DNA from: Lepas anatifera
Taxonomy: Eukaryota > Arthropoda > Thecostraca > Lepadidae
DNA: 64,000 nt
Reading direction: 5' to 3'
Assembly: GCA_034440635.1 (NCBI GenBank)
Contig: JAOTON010001676.1
Span: 124,001 to 188,000 of the forward strand
The position numbers and the translations under genes are program-made. Of this stretch, positions 11,245-22,985 are shown one piece after another. The notes under the pieces are model-generated. The model made no database searches and was not told where the DNA came from. It saw nothing but the letters and a program-made list of their open reading frames with translations. Numbering within the stretch: the stretch's first letter is position 1; each line of letters starts with the position of its first letter.

Positions 11245-12786
11245 TTAACCCGCGCTCCACCGGGGTACCAGGGTCACCCCTGCTCCACCAGTGGGGGGGC
11301 ATCGATGACCCCTCTAACTCCGAAAATATGGGGGTTAGCACAAATCTGCAAAATGCATTATAAAGCTCGTGAGAATTCAGTATGGTTTTACGTCGCATGT
11401 CTTAATGCTCAGGTCAATGATTTGATCTCCAGATATCAAGTTGGGTCACAGGCTATTTCCACTAAAATATGCAATGCCTAAGAAACCTGAGCATAGCTCT
11501 CATGTCATTAGAGCTATTGACATATGGTCAAGTAAATTTGCTAGGAAAATGTCAGAGCTTTCTCCGCTATAAATAACAAAATGACCTCCCCTCTAAATGT
11601 TTCACATCCAAAGAGCACCTCTTGACCTAACATGGGTTAAGGTCACAAAAGGTCATTTGACCCCTGGTGAGGTGAAACACAAAAATATTCCCTCGAATCC
11701 GTGAAAGGGTGGTCGATAATTTATTTATTTATTTGACATACACGGCATCTCCACTATTCATGTGGCTATTCTGACGCCGGTCGTAATGAAAATGAGGGAC
11801 ATAAATGTCAACTTAAGCAAAAACACACTGTAGGATAAGGATAAGGATAGGATGGTTGATGGGGAAGGACAAGGATTATCCACGGGGAGGGTCGCCACAG
11901 GCGCCGCGCTCAACCCATGGAGTGAGGTAGTGGGACTTGATGAAGGGATCCGGTGAAAAAAACATGGAAAACAACAAACAAGGGACAATGACGGTGATGA
12001 TGAATAATTTTCGCTGGTCTTTTTCGGCTGGTCTCTCTTTTCGTTCTTTGCTTTTGTCGTTGTGATTCTTCGTTTTCGTTTCTCAGGTTTTATTTCTTAA
12101 AAGTGTTCATCGTTCGGTTTGCGTTAAAGATGAATAGAATTAAAAGTTTTTCTAATATGTGGGAAGTGTTCCATCCTTGCTTAGAAGTCCAGCACCTACG
12201 GTGTGAATGAATTGTAACTGAATGGCTGTGCAATTATTACGTGTCAAATTATATAGCAATATTATTCAGGACGCCGTCAGATATTTTGGAGCCGAATATT
12301 TTATAGAATGCTATTTTAGAGATATTTTATGATATTTTAGATATATGCTTATATTTTATGATATTTTAGAGAATGCTTTCCTGAGCAATCTGAGAATTCG
12401 CAATAATTTGTTATGACAGCTTTTCTCATGTTTTTTTTGTATGGGAGAGGTCACCTCGTGACCTGAAATCAGGTATTCAAATAAAAAACCCCGGACATAA
12501 ATTGTTGTAGACCATGGAGGGGTCATCAAGTATAGAAAGTTTCAAATCAATCGGCTTAGAAATATAGCTATGGTTGAGCTAAAATTTTGAAGTGAGGTGG
12601 CCTTGGTTGACCTTGTCTAATGACCTGACCTAGTGTGGCCTAGGGTAAAAAATAAACTTCAGGGATAGTGGGAAAATGATGGGGTTAGAAGAAGACATCT
12701 CAACCGCGGTGCTGCGTCACGTCATTTCTTCTGTTATTTTGAAAATTCTTAGGAGGCCATCGATGGCCCGGTGGGGCGAGGGTTAG
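11245..12786 (+). mobile_element. TTAA element copy A, interrupted
   Basis: It starts TTAACCCGCGCTCCACCGG and ends GGCGAGGG followed by TTAG, a mutated TTAA. It shares the subterminal GGCATCGATGACC/GGCCATCGATGGCC palindrome and the phrase CTAACTCCGAAAATATGGG with copies B and C. It carries several AGGTCA/TGACCT half-sites. A foreign stretch of about 660 bp (11714-12374) splits it where copies B and C are continuous. It is nested in the 10939-13732 transposon. Confidence 0.8.
11714..12374 (-). mobile_element. Probable 5'-truncated non-LTR element inside copy A
   Basis: This sequence is absent from copies B and C. Its left end is TTTATTTATTTATTT, which reads as an A-rich 3' tail on the minus strand. 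Beside it lies a GC-rich block (CGCCACAGGCGCCGCGCTCA) of the kind found in LINE 3' ends. The right part contains repeated GATATTTTA and a GAATGCT direct repeat near 12304 and 12370. No coding motif is seen. Confidence 0.45.
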
Positions 12787-13329
12787 CATAAATTCAACAC
12801 ACGCCTTGCATCTTCACGGTATATGAACATATACGTCAAGTTCCACCAGAGCCGGAGGAGAACGAGACATATTTTCACATCTTTGTAATATGGTCACAAA
12901 GAAACATAGTTCACCTGACCGTTCGGCCTCACATCGCTTCAGTCACAACACAGGTTAAAAAACGTACGAAATTTGATCAGGGATGGCATCCGTGCACGGC
13001 ACACACGCTCAGCCTGTCCCAGCCCGTTGCACGTCCCGCATGTATCCACTCTTCAGAATACCTATCCAAACGCATGACACATGGTGTTATAACAAAATAT
13101 TAAGTGTTGTTATCTTAATAAAAATGAAATGCTAGTTGGATTTTAAATTGCAGCGTGAAATGGTAGGGGCCCATATGATTTTAATGTGTGTGATGAGGAT
13201 AAATAACTATAAGTAAAGATAATACCTTAAAAAATATGATAATTTTACAAATCCTACGCTCGTAAATGACTACATAATAACCTTCTTCCAGAGACTAGAA
13301 TCAATCACATTACATATCATCTACATTTG
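12787..13329. other. Internal sequence of the 2.8-kb transposon, no gene
   Basis: AT-rich sequence between the nested copy A and the right subterminal repeats. No coding frame is supported. Confidence 0.5.
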
Positions 13330-13732
13330 GGGGGACATTGCAGGGAGAGCTGGGACACTGAGTCCCACTTCTTCCCAGGTCGCCGTTTTTAACAGTCTTC
13401 CTGCCCCGGAATTCTATCAATTCCAATGTTATATATTTCAAGGGCATTACGTCTGCATAGTATACAAAAATACAAAAGCGCGACAACAGCCACATCACAG
13501 TTCTAAAAACCACGCAAAACAACTTAAAATACCCTCAGAAAAACAAGTTTTTCTGCTGACACTCGCGTATCGTGACCACCACCAGACGAAAAGGGGAAGT
13601 ATCACCATGGTGATGTGCGAGCAGTACGACAGTAGTGGGGCCAGCAAAAAATAATCGAGAAAACCGGCAGCTGGCGGAGAAAACGGCTCGGTCCTACTTC
13701 CCACCCGTCCCAGTTCTCCCCCTCTCCCCTAC

Positions 13733-13882
13733 ATGAGGGGTACATTTCAGGTAGGTTTGAGCTGTTTTCTACAGAAATCTCGAGTTCCAAAACAAATGAT
13801 ATATTGAGTACAGGGTTTTTCGACTTGCTTTATAACTTGGCTATCTCTGTTACAATCACGTTATGAAGGTACCGCATTCCCT
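13733..13882 (-). mobile_element. Half copy of the 450-bp TTAA MITE
   Basis: Reading the minus strand from 13882, this matches the left 150 bp of the MITE at 26291-26740: the AGGGAATG start, then the shared GAGATAGCCAAGTTATAAAG phrase. TTGA, a decayed TTAA, flanks the end at 13883-13886. The match stops at the terminus of the 10939-13732 transposon, which therefore inserted into it. I could not find the missing half beyond 10938. Confidence 0.7.
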
Positions 13883-13886
13883 TTGA

Positions 13887-14189
13887 GCCTGACTACGTCA
13901 CACTTTAGGTAACAGAGCTTAATGCAAGCACACAATTTGTGCCCCTTTTATTGCAGCTTCGTGAGGCTTGATTACCTGTGATTTTCCGGAAGATATCTCG
14001 AGCATTAACATAAACATCAGAGTTCGAGTATCAGAGACTCATTCAGAGATCCTGCAGAAACACAGTTCAGTCAAACTTTGGCGTTCGAAGATTATTTGCT
14101 CGCCGTTACACAAGGGGTCCTTTGCTGATCTGGGCCCTGAGAGGAATACAGGAGCTATACAGGAGTATACAGAAGCTTAATGAAGCTAA
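13887..14189. other. No feature recognised
   Basis: Short unique stretch between the half MITE and the GGGCCCC array. A 70-codon frame here has no recognisable motif. Confidence 0.5.
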
Positions 14190-15300
14190 CTCTTGGAGCC
14201 CAAGCTGTTTTGGGGCCCCGAAGCTGTAAAGGACCCTGCAAGGAATTAAAATAAAAGGTATTTTACTTGGTCTTAGGGCGCCTAGCTAAATTAGGGGTGC
14301 CTGGAGCTAGCAAAGGTCTCATGGGCTGATATCGGGTCCTTTTAAATGGTATGGGTCCCTATGGCTTGTCTGGGCTCATTTAGCTTGTTTAGGCCCCCTT
14401 GTTCTCATCTGGGACCCCGTGAGTTCGCCGAGGCACCCAGCTGGTTTGGCCACCTGCGTTTGTATGGGCCCCGCTCCTGAGCTACTTTGGGCCCCTCAGC
14501 GTGTCTGGGCCCCATGAGTTGAAGCTTGACCACCTCAGTTAGTGTTGGGTCTCTTGAACTTACTCTAAACCCATTTAGATGGTTAGGCCCCCACGCTGAT
14601 CTTGAGACCCCTGTGTTGGCCCTGAGGCTTCATGAGCTCGTCGGGCGGGGGGAGACCCTTAACTGCTATGGGGCCCCCTCAACCTATCTTGGGACCACTG
14701 AATTGGTCTGGACCTCTGAGTTGGTTTTTGGGCCTCCTGAGAGGAGTTTCGGAATGGGCCTCTGGGCTGTTCTGGGTCCTTGAGAGGGTATTGCACAGGA
14801 GCTTACTGGCTTAGTCTTGAGGCCAAAGCTGGTTTGGGGCTCCCTTAGCTAGAAAGGGACCCTGAGGTGGAATTACGGAGGAACCCTGCGCTAGTCTGGG
14901 CTGCTGAGAGAAAATGCGTAAGAGGTTCCTGATTTGGGTCTAGTCCCCTGGCTCTCTTGGTGGGCCTTGAGCTGGTAAGGGTCTCCTGGATTGGAATAGG
15001 GCCATTGATTAACTGGTAACTGGTATGGTATGGCATGGACTGATATTAACCCCTATTAACTGGTATGGGCTTATTTAGCTTGTTTGGGCCACTTGTACTG
15101 ACCTGGGGGCCCCTAACCTTCTCGACAGGGCCCTCAACTGGTCTGACTCCCTGGTCTGGTCTCGGCTCGTTTCGTTGGTGCTGGGCCCATTTAGCTGGCC
15201 TGGGGCCCATTGAAAGTGAATGTTCGCAGGGTTTCTCGGACTTGGTCTGGGGGTCCCTACGCTGGTGAATGGCCCTCTGGAGACCCATCTGGACATCTGG
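14190..15300. repeat. Degenerate GGGCCCC minisatellite
   Basis: GGGGCCC or GGGCCCC recurs every 20-35 bp with spacers such as TGAGCTGGTCTGG. Units are strongly diverged, unlike the arrays at 28.7 and 51.6 kb. No flanking transposon ends were found. Confidence 0.75.
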
Positions 15301-16185
15301 ATCCAAGTTAGAGCTCGCAAATAACTGGTGGGTGTAATTAGTGTGTTTGCAAAGTGCTCGCACATCGTTATTCGCTATCACGATTTCCGGATTCGGGACA
15401 ACATGATGGGCCCCAGCGTGAAAACTGGGAAGGGGGACAAAACATTCTTGTTTTTCCCCAGCGGCACAACAGCAGGCTTTCCGCGTGTATAACCTATGAT
15501 GCCAGTAACCGGCGATGGGCTACGGTTCTGTGACGTGGGCGGAATGCTGCTCGCCGATTGGTGCTGACAAAACTGTTTTGACAGATGGAACAGTGGTTGT
15601 ATATCCTGTGTTTATTTCTAGTGTAACAGTTAATAACTGGTACAAGAAGTGTTTGCGTCTTGTGAAAATATTGGGTTACATCAAGCAATAAAACATGTGA
15701 ATTTCCAGAATTATTGTTGTTTCTTTCATTCAATTACGCGTTTAGATGCACCCACAATTGCAAGCATGCGAATCAAGGGTCTTCATGTGGTTACAAGGAG
15801 ACTTGTGGTCGAACTTTTTAAAGATAGATGTAGTCTTATCCCAGCAAAAGTCTTAGAATATGTCTGGTACTAGGGTTGGGGGCCCACGTCTTACCACGGT
15901 GCTACCCCACTCCCCACGAGGGGGTTGAATTTGGACTTTTACCGCAAACGTTGAGTTTTGAGACAAATTAGACAACTATTTAATGGTTTCCTGGCATGCT
16001 CCATCACACGGTCATCTCAGTCTAAACCCCTATGTAACGGTTATCTCAGTGTGATGGTTATCTCAGTCTAAACCCCATTATTAATGTGCCACATTCATTC
16101 CAGCACAACCTTTCGGCATGCTTAATTATGTGTGGAATTTAACACGGCCCATCATAATCAATTTTGCGTAAAATGACACGCGATC
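15301..16185. other. No gene recognised
   Basis: Unique-looking DNA. A short direct repeat, GGTTATCTCAGT with CTAAACCCC, occurs near 16010-16080. No coding motif was found. Confidence 0.5.
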
Positions 16186-16662
16186 TCAGGAAAATGGGAA
16201 CACTATCCCTCCTAGGAGGGTCATCAGAGTCGAGTATATGTCGAATGGAACAGTAGCTCTCCTCGGAGTCGAAAGCATGCAGAATGTAACACAAGCCCAC
16301 ATCAGGGTCGAGTATATGAAGAATGCAACATTAGCCCTCATCATAGTTGAGTGTATGTAAAATGTAGCACTAGTCCTCCTCAGAGTATAGTATGTAAAAT
16401 GTAGCACTAACCCTCCTCAGAGTAGAGGGTATGCAAAATGTAACACTAGTCCTCCTCAGAGCAGAGGGTATGTACAATTTAACACTAGTCCTCCTCAGAG
16501 CAGAACATGTAAAATGTAACATTAGCCCTCCTCAGAGTAGAGTGCTTGTAACATGTAGCACTAGACCCCTCAAAGAATAGAGTATGTAAAATGTAGCACT
16601 AACCCTCCTCAGAGTAGAGGGTATGCAAAATGTAACACTAGTCCTCCTCAGAGTAGAGGGTA
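16186..16662. repeat. 37-bp satellite, degenerate left edge
   Basis: Monomers of the CACTAGCCCTCCTCAGAGTA family start here, well diverged at first (CTCGGAGTCG, CATCAGGGTC variants) and then more regular. Decay at the edge of an array is what unequal exchange predicts. The array is cut at TA 16661-16662 by an inserted element and resumes at 17497. Confidence 0.9.
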
Positions 16663-17496
16663 GGGTAAGGGCGGGTAAGAGTACGCAGGAGATAAGAGTA
16701 CGCAGCAGCTGTTTTGGTTACTTAGCAACTACTGAGATGGTGGATACCCTGGTATAAAAAAAGCAAGGTCAGTGCCTAGGCTGCACACCAAAATTCAACG
16801 TGCTCCTGTTCTTTCCGCGGGAGTACCGAGCAAAATAAGTTTCTGGGCACCCTTGAGGTAATATTTCTTAACTGGGTAAACTTGTAGACCATGCTTCTAT
16901 TATCAAAACAAATTGTATTACGGTCTGTCATCAGTCAGAAACCTGAGCTAAGAGTGTGCTCCAGGACCGGAGCTCACGCTACAACGCCTGTCAGCATGTT
17001 TATGAAGACTTTCTTCACAGGAGAGCATGTCCGGCAAGAGTACGCAGTAGACCATTGGGCAAGAGTGCGCATGCTTAAGAGATGGAAAATTTAATTTTCA
17101 CTCGGGACAGAGTCCGTAACTCATATTTGGAAAACCAAACGTTGCAACATAGTTCCTGTATATTCAGAACGATATAACATCATACAATCACCTAGTTTGG
17201 CGAAAAAATACTTCGCGGCATGGCCTATGCACCTAAAGCACAGCGGGGCATCAGTGCGTACTCCATCCTCCTCTCTTGCGTACTCTTGTCGACCCACTCC
17301 GGCAAGAGTGCGCACGTGATTTTATTTTTGATGGGCTCGTGGCGAGTTACTTTCAGATACATCGAGTTGAAACATGGACCATACATAGACAATTATTCAG
17401 GCTAAATAACCACATAAGAATTTTAGCTGTTGGACTTATAGGAGAAATGTGAAAGCCTTTAGAAAGTTAGGTGCGTACTCTTGCACGGACTTCCCC
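16663..17496. mobile_element. 834-bp TA-flanked non-autonomous transposon
   Basis: Removing 16663-17496 and one TA rebuilds an intact satellite phrase GAGGGTATGTACAATTTAAC, which also occurs at about 16466, so the target site and TA duplication are certain. The ends are imperfect 25-bp inverted repeats (GGGTAAGGGCGGGTAAGAGT on the left, GGGGAAGTCCGTGCAAGAGT on the right, then ACGCA). AAGAGTACGCA or AAGAGTGCGCA recurs inside at about 16674, 16696, 17034, 17058, 17275 and 17304. TA duplication and repeated end motifs fit the Tc1/mariner superfamily. No transposase is present. Confidence 0.85.
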
Positions 17497-19404
17497 TATG
17501 TACAATTTAACACTAGTCCTCCTCAGAGTAGAGTATGTAAAATGTAGCATTAGCCCTCCTCAGAGTAGAGTGCTTGTAACATGTAGCACTAGACCCCTCA
17601 AAGAAGAGTGTATGTAAATGTAATACTAAGCCTCCTCAGATTAGAGTGCATGTAAAATGTATCACTAGTCCTCCTCAGAGTAGAGTATGTAAAATGTGGC
17701 ACTAGCCCTCCTCAGAGTAGAGTGCTTGTAACATGTAGCACTAGACCCCTCAAAGAAGAGTGTGTGTAAATGTAATACTAGGCCTCCTCAGATTAGAGTG
17801 CATGTAAAATGTATCACTAGTCCTCCTCAGAGTAGAGTATGTAAAATGTGGCACTAGCCCTCCTCAGAGTAGAGTATGTAAAATGTAGTACTAGCCCTCC
17901 TCAGAGTAGAGAATGTAAAATGTAACACTAGCCCTCCTCTACAGTAGAGTGTGTGTAAAATGTGGCACTAGCCCTCCTCAGAGTAGAGTATGTAAAATGT
18001 GGCACCAGCCCTCCTCAGATTAGAGTGCATGTAAAATGTATCACTAGTCCTCCTCAGAGTAGATGATGTAAAATGTAGCACTAGCCCTCCTCAGAGTAGA
18101 GTATGTAAAATGTGGCACTAGCCCTCCTCAGAGTAGAGTATATAAAATGTGGCACTAGCCCTCCTCAGAGTAGAGTATGTAAAATGTAACACTAGTCCTC
18201 CTCAGAGTAGAGTGTGTGTAAAATGTGGCACTAGCCCTCCTCAGAGTAGAGTATGTAAAATGTGGCACTAGCCCTCCTCAGAGTAGAGTATGTAAAATGT
18301 AACAACAGCCCTCCTCAGAGCAGAGTATGTAAAATGTGGCACTAGCCCTCCTCAGAGTAGAGTATGTAAAATGTGGCACTAGCCCTCCTCAGAGTAGAGT
18401 ATGTAAAATGTAACACTAGCCCTCATCAGAGATGAGTATGTAAAATGTGGCACTAGCCCACCTTAGAGTAGAGTGCTTGTAACATGTAGCACTAGACCCC
18501 TCAAAGAAGAGTGTATGTAAAATGTAATACTAGGCCTTCTCAGATTACAGTGCATGTAAAATGTAACACTAGCCTTCCCCAGAGTAGAGTATGTAAAATG
18601 TGGCACTAGTCCTCCTCAGATTAGAGTGTGTGTAAGATGTGGCACTAGCCCTCCTCAGAGTAGAGTATGTAAAATGTAGCACTAGACCTCCTCAGAGTAG
18701 AGTATGTAAAATTTAATACTGGCCCTCATCAGAGATGAGTATGTAAAATGTGGCACTAGCCCACCTTAGAGTAGAGTGCTTGTAACATGTAGCACTAGAC
18801 CTTCAAAGAAGAGTGTATGTAAAATGTAACACTAGACCTCCTCAGAGTAGAGTATGTAAAATGTAATACTAGACCTCCTCAGAGTAGAGTATGTAAAATG
18901 TAGCACTAGACCTCCTCAGAGTAGAGTATGTAAAATGTAACACTAGCCCTCCTCAGAGTAGAGTATGTAAAATGTAACACTAGCCCTCCTCAGAGCAGAG
19001 TATGTAAAATGTAGCACTAGTCCTCCTTAGAGTAGAGTGTGTGTAAAATGTGGCACTAGCCCTCCTCAGAGTAGAGTATGTAAAATGTAGCACTAGCCCT
19101 CCTCAGAGTAGAGTATGTAAAATGTAACACTAGCCCTCCTCAGAGTAGAGTATGTAAAATGTAACACTAGCCCTCCTCAGAGTAGAGTGTGTGTAAAATG
19201 TGGCACTAGCCCTCCTCAGAGAAGATTATGTAAAATGTGGCACTAGCCCTCCTCAGAGTAGAGTATGTAAAATGTAACACTAGTCATCCTCAGAGTAGAG
19301 TGTGTGTAAAATGTGGCACTAGCCCTCCTCATAGTAGAGTATGTAAAATGTGGCACTAGCCCTCCTCAGAGTAGAGTATGTAATATGTAACACTAGCCCT
19401 CCTC
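17497..19404. repeat. 37-bp satellite, main block
   Basis: About fifty monomers of roughly 37 bp: AGTATGTAAAATGTGGCACT then AGCCCTCCTCAGAGTAG. A higher-order unit containing GTGCTTGTAACATGTAGCAC, CCCCTCAAAGAAGAG and CAGATTAGAGTGCATG variants appears several times (near 17570, 17725, 18470, 18775). Monomers lack unique spacers, so this is not CRISPR. Confidence 0.95.
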
Positions 19405-19736
19405 CAGGGGCGCAGCCAGAGCTTTGGTATGGGGGAGCACACCAACTTTGAAGGGCACCCCGGGAAAGAAGGGCACTTTTAACGTAACCTAAAGAACTTA
19501 CTATATCTTTGCTTATATCATTTTGGGCATCTTTGCTTCAATAAAAATGCAAATAAATCATTGAAGGAGAAGGAAAACGCGATTAAAACCAAAAAAATGA
19601 AAAATCACCAAAATGTCATGGAAGTAGCCCAAACACGACTGTTTTGGATAGATTTAAGGACAAATCAGCCAACTCATGCAAGTACTTAGCATCGGAGAAA
19701 TCAGCGGAGCATGTGTTATCTGTTACAGTGTGCAGG

Positions 19737-20585
19737 TTAATACGCGCATTGACGGGGGTCTGAGCCACCTTCGCATTGACCGGGGGCGGGTACCCGCCCC
19801 CCCTAAGATCTCGAGAACCACGGTAGGTAGCGAAAAACGATAAACGGCGTTGGGCTGCCCATCCACTTCTCCATCGAAAATATTTGTAACTTTTTTTGTC
19901 AGGTCACATTTAAGGTCACGAGAGGTCAAAACATGCCCGTCATAGGGATAACATATAAAATTCAGTTTTTCGGGCATTACATTTGAACAAGTAAAGATAG
20001 AGCAAAATGACTTGAACCATATGAATCCTCTTAGCAAGCCGAATCGAATGATATATAATTTGACCTTGCTAGGTCAAATCAAGGATTTGACCTGACCTGA
20101 GGTCAGGTCAGGGTCAAATTATATAAAATGCATATCATTAGAACCGCAAAGCCCAGGCGAGTCTAATGCAGCTAAAATAAATGCTTTATCACCATCCGTT
20201 ACTGAGTTATTCCGTAAAAACAATTTTTCACATGTATTTCCAATGGAGAGGTCATGCCTCGTACCTGACCTTAGGTCATCGATATCAAAAATACCTGAAC
20301 ATATGTTATAGAACTCGGTAGGGTCATTATGTGATATGAGTTTCAATCGGATAAATTCACCCTGCTCCGACTTATGCTATCTTGAACTTTTTTTGAGGTC
20401 GGGTCACTTGACATGTACTGGTGACCTGACCTGAGATGACCTAACCTTAAAATTTTCACAGAAGTTGTAAAAATGATGAGGGAAAAGGTATACCAAGTAC
20501 GGCGGCGCTACGCGCCGCCGTTTTTCTAGTATCTCCGAAAAACCCGAGGGGGGCGGGTACCCGCCCCCGACAATGCGCGTGTTAA
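19737..20585 (+). mobile_element. TTAA element copy D (GGGTACCC subfamily)
   Basis: Flanked by TTAA at 19737-19740 and 20582-20585. The left end reads TACGCGCATTGACGGGGG, then GCCACCTT, then a second CGCATTGACCGGGGGCGG. The right end, reversed, is CACGCGCATTGTCGGGGGCG. Both ends carry the palindrome GGGGGCGGGTACCCGCCCCC. The centre is a long imperfect inverted repeat (about 20045-20155) built of TGACCT and AGGTCA. No protein is encoded. Confidence 0.85.
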
Positions 20586-21259
20586 GGCATATTGGAGTCG
20601 AAAATTCATTTGTTATGCCCACTGGTTTTGTCGTGACGAGTGAGCCCTGGCTAAACGCGGATTAAGTACCTTGCCTCCACAATCGCTGTGGGACGAGGAG
20701 TGGCATAGTGTCTTTGAAAGAACACATTTTTGCTGCCGGAAAAATTTGTGAGATTCCTTTGAACACGTTTATTAAGTTCCATGTTCTCAAGGATTGGTCC
20801 CAGTTAAGAGTAAATAAAAGGTGAACAGGCCGGTGGTTTGGATGGGGATGGTGTGACAGGGCTGAAAATTGTGAAAACTAGTTCTTCATTTAAATTAATT
20901 AGTAGAAATCCTGGTTTAGGGGACTGTGCTCTGAGGTCAGGGGCACATGCCTTTTTATCATCCCTTCCCAGAATCCACCAGTATAATAAGCAGTTTATAT
21001 AACCTGGGGTGCCTAGGTATCACAAGCCGTTTTAGAGATTCCTCATTCCTCGTTAGCTCCGTTTTACAAGGGGAGTTTCCACTGCGTTTTTATTCCCCAT
21101 CTATTCAAAACCAGCTCTGGGGCCACCAAGTGTGGATCAGAGGCCTCCAGAGCAGCTTCCCCCATCCCCCAGTTGTGCCTCCAGGGACTAGACTAGCTCA
21201 GTGACTCCGCCCCGAGATGATGGGAGTTTGCCTTGTGTTCTTATTATCTGTCTATTCAA
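20586..21259. other. Non-array interior of hAT-like element 1
   Basis: Mixed-composition DNA between copy D and the minisatellite. A few CCTCCAG/GGCC-rich phrases herald the array. No gene is recognised. Confidence 0.5.
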
Positions 21260-22985
21260 ACCACCTCAGGGGCCCCTGATGTAGATCAGGGCAACAGAGC
21301 ACCTCATGCTTCATCGAGGGACTGGACTAGCTCATCGGTCCCAGAGATGAGGTCATCAAACTAGCTCAATGGGCCACAGATAGGCTCATAGGGCCTTAAA
21401 CCAGTTCAAGAAGCCCCAAAACAGTTTAAGGTGCCAGATCACCTCAGGGGGCCTCAAGCCAACTAAAGGGGCTCTCACAAGCTCAGCGCCCAGACCAGCT
21501 CAGGGTACCCTCAGAACCTAGACCCGCTCTTGGGCCCCAGATCAGCTCTTGGGGCCCCAGATCAGTTCAGGGGCCTCAAGTCAGGCCAGGGGGCAAGATC
21601 AAGTCAGGGCCACTAAATCAGCTCAGGAATTCCTCACCAGCTCGGGGCCCAAGCAGTTCAAAAGCCACAGAGCTGCTCAGGGAACACCAGATCAGCCTCG
21701 GGGACAAACAATCAGATCAGTAGTCCCCGACCAGCTGGGGGCCCAGATCAGCTCGGGAATACCAGATCAAGTCAGGAGGCACTTAATCAGCTCAGGAGCC
21801 CCATGCCATCTCAGGGGCGCTCCAGGGGCGCTCACCAGCCCCTGTGGGCCCAGCTCAGCTCAGGGTCTGGGAGCTGCTCAGGAAATCACGTAATCAACCC
21901 AGGAGGCCCGGGTCAGCTTAAAGGGCACCATATTAGCCATGGGGCACCAGACTAGCTCAGAGGGAATAAGATGGGCTCAGGAGACACACTGATGACTCAG
22001 CAGGCACCAGATCGACTCAGGGGGCATTAGTTAAGTTCAGGAGGCAGTATATCTGCTCAGGGTGCACCAGATCGATCAGCGCAGGGGGCAAGTTCAAGTC
22101 AGGGGCACTAAATCAGCTCAGGAGATTCCTCACCAGCTCGGGGCCCAATCAGTTCAAAAGCCCCAGAGCTGCTCAGGGGACACCAGATGCCCTCAGCTTC
22201 GGGGATAAACAATCAGATCAGTGGTCCCCGACCAGCTCGGGAATACCAGGTCAAGTCAGGAGGCACTTGATTAGCTCAAGAGCCCCATACCATCTCAGGG
22301 GCCCTCATCAGCCTCTGTGGGCCCAGCTCAGGGCTTTAGAGTTGCTCATGAAATCACGTAAGGAGGCCCAGATCAGCTTGAAGGGCACCAGATTAGCTCA
22401 GGGGGCACCAGACTAGCTCAGAGGGCATCAGGTGGGTTCAGGAGGCACCAGATCGACTCAGGGGCATTAGTGCAGCTCAAGTGGCATCATATCGATCCGC
22501 TCAGGGGCCAGATCAGCTCCCAGCGCTTCAGACTATGGCAGAAGTCTAAATCAGCTCAAGGAGCAACATAACAGCTCAGGGGACACAAGGTGGGCTCAGG
22601 GCCCACCAAACCAGCTCAGGGGGGCACCAGGCCATCTAAGGAGACATCAATAATCAGCTGAGGGGGCACCTAGGCAGCTGAAAAGGCACCATATTGACTT
22701 AGGAGACAGAATCAATTTGGGGAGGCATGACATCAGCTCGGGGGTCCCGAATCAGCTCAAGGGGCGCTAAATCAGCTACTAAGGCACCAAGCAAGCTCGG
22801 AGGTATTAGACTAACTCAGAGGGCATTATATAGGTTCAAGAGGCACAATTATTTGCTCAGTGGGGCACTCGATTGACTCAGGGGCACCAGATCGGCTTAG
22901 ATGGCAAGTAATCAGCTCCGGGGGCCAAGACCAGAGCTCAGGGGGCACCCGATGAGCTCAAGGGGCACCAGATTAGCTCCGCCCT
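21260..22985. repeat. GGGGCACCAGATCAGCTCAG minisatellite
   Basis: Units of about 20-25 bp built from GGGGCACCAGATCAGCTCAG recur through the interior of hAT-like element 1. A larger duplicated block also occurs: the stretch with GGGGCACTAAATCAGCTCAG and CCTCACCAGCTCGGGGCCC near 21600-21800 returns near 22090-22300. Confidence 0.85.

Larger units (their letters stand above)
10939..13732. mobile_element. 2.8-kb DNA transposon with 27-bp perfect terminal inverted repeats
   Basis: The left end at 10939-10965 begins GTAGGGGAGAGGGGGAGAAC and continues TGGGACG. Its exact reverse complement occupies 13706-13732. Degenerate GGGAGAACTGGGACA-like repeats sit inside both ends (11140-11215 on the left, about 13330-13375 on the right), a pattern of subterminal transposase sites. 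No transposase is visible, so it is non-autonomous. A TTAA element (11245-12786) is nested inside and accounts for more than half of its length. No clean target duplication was seen: flanks read TATGG and ATGAGG. The superfamily is undetermined. Confidence 0.75.
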
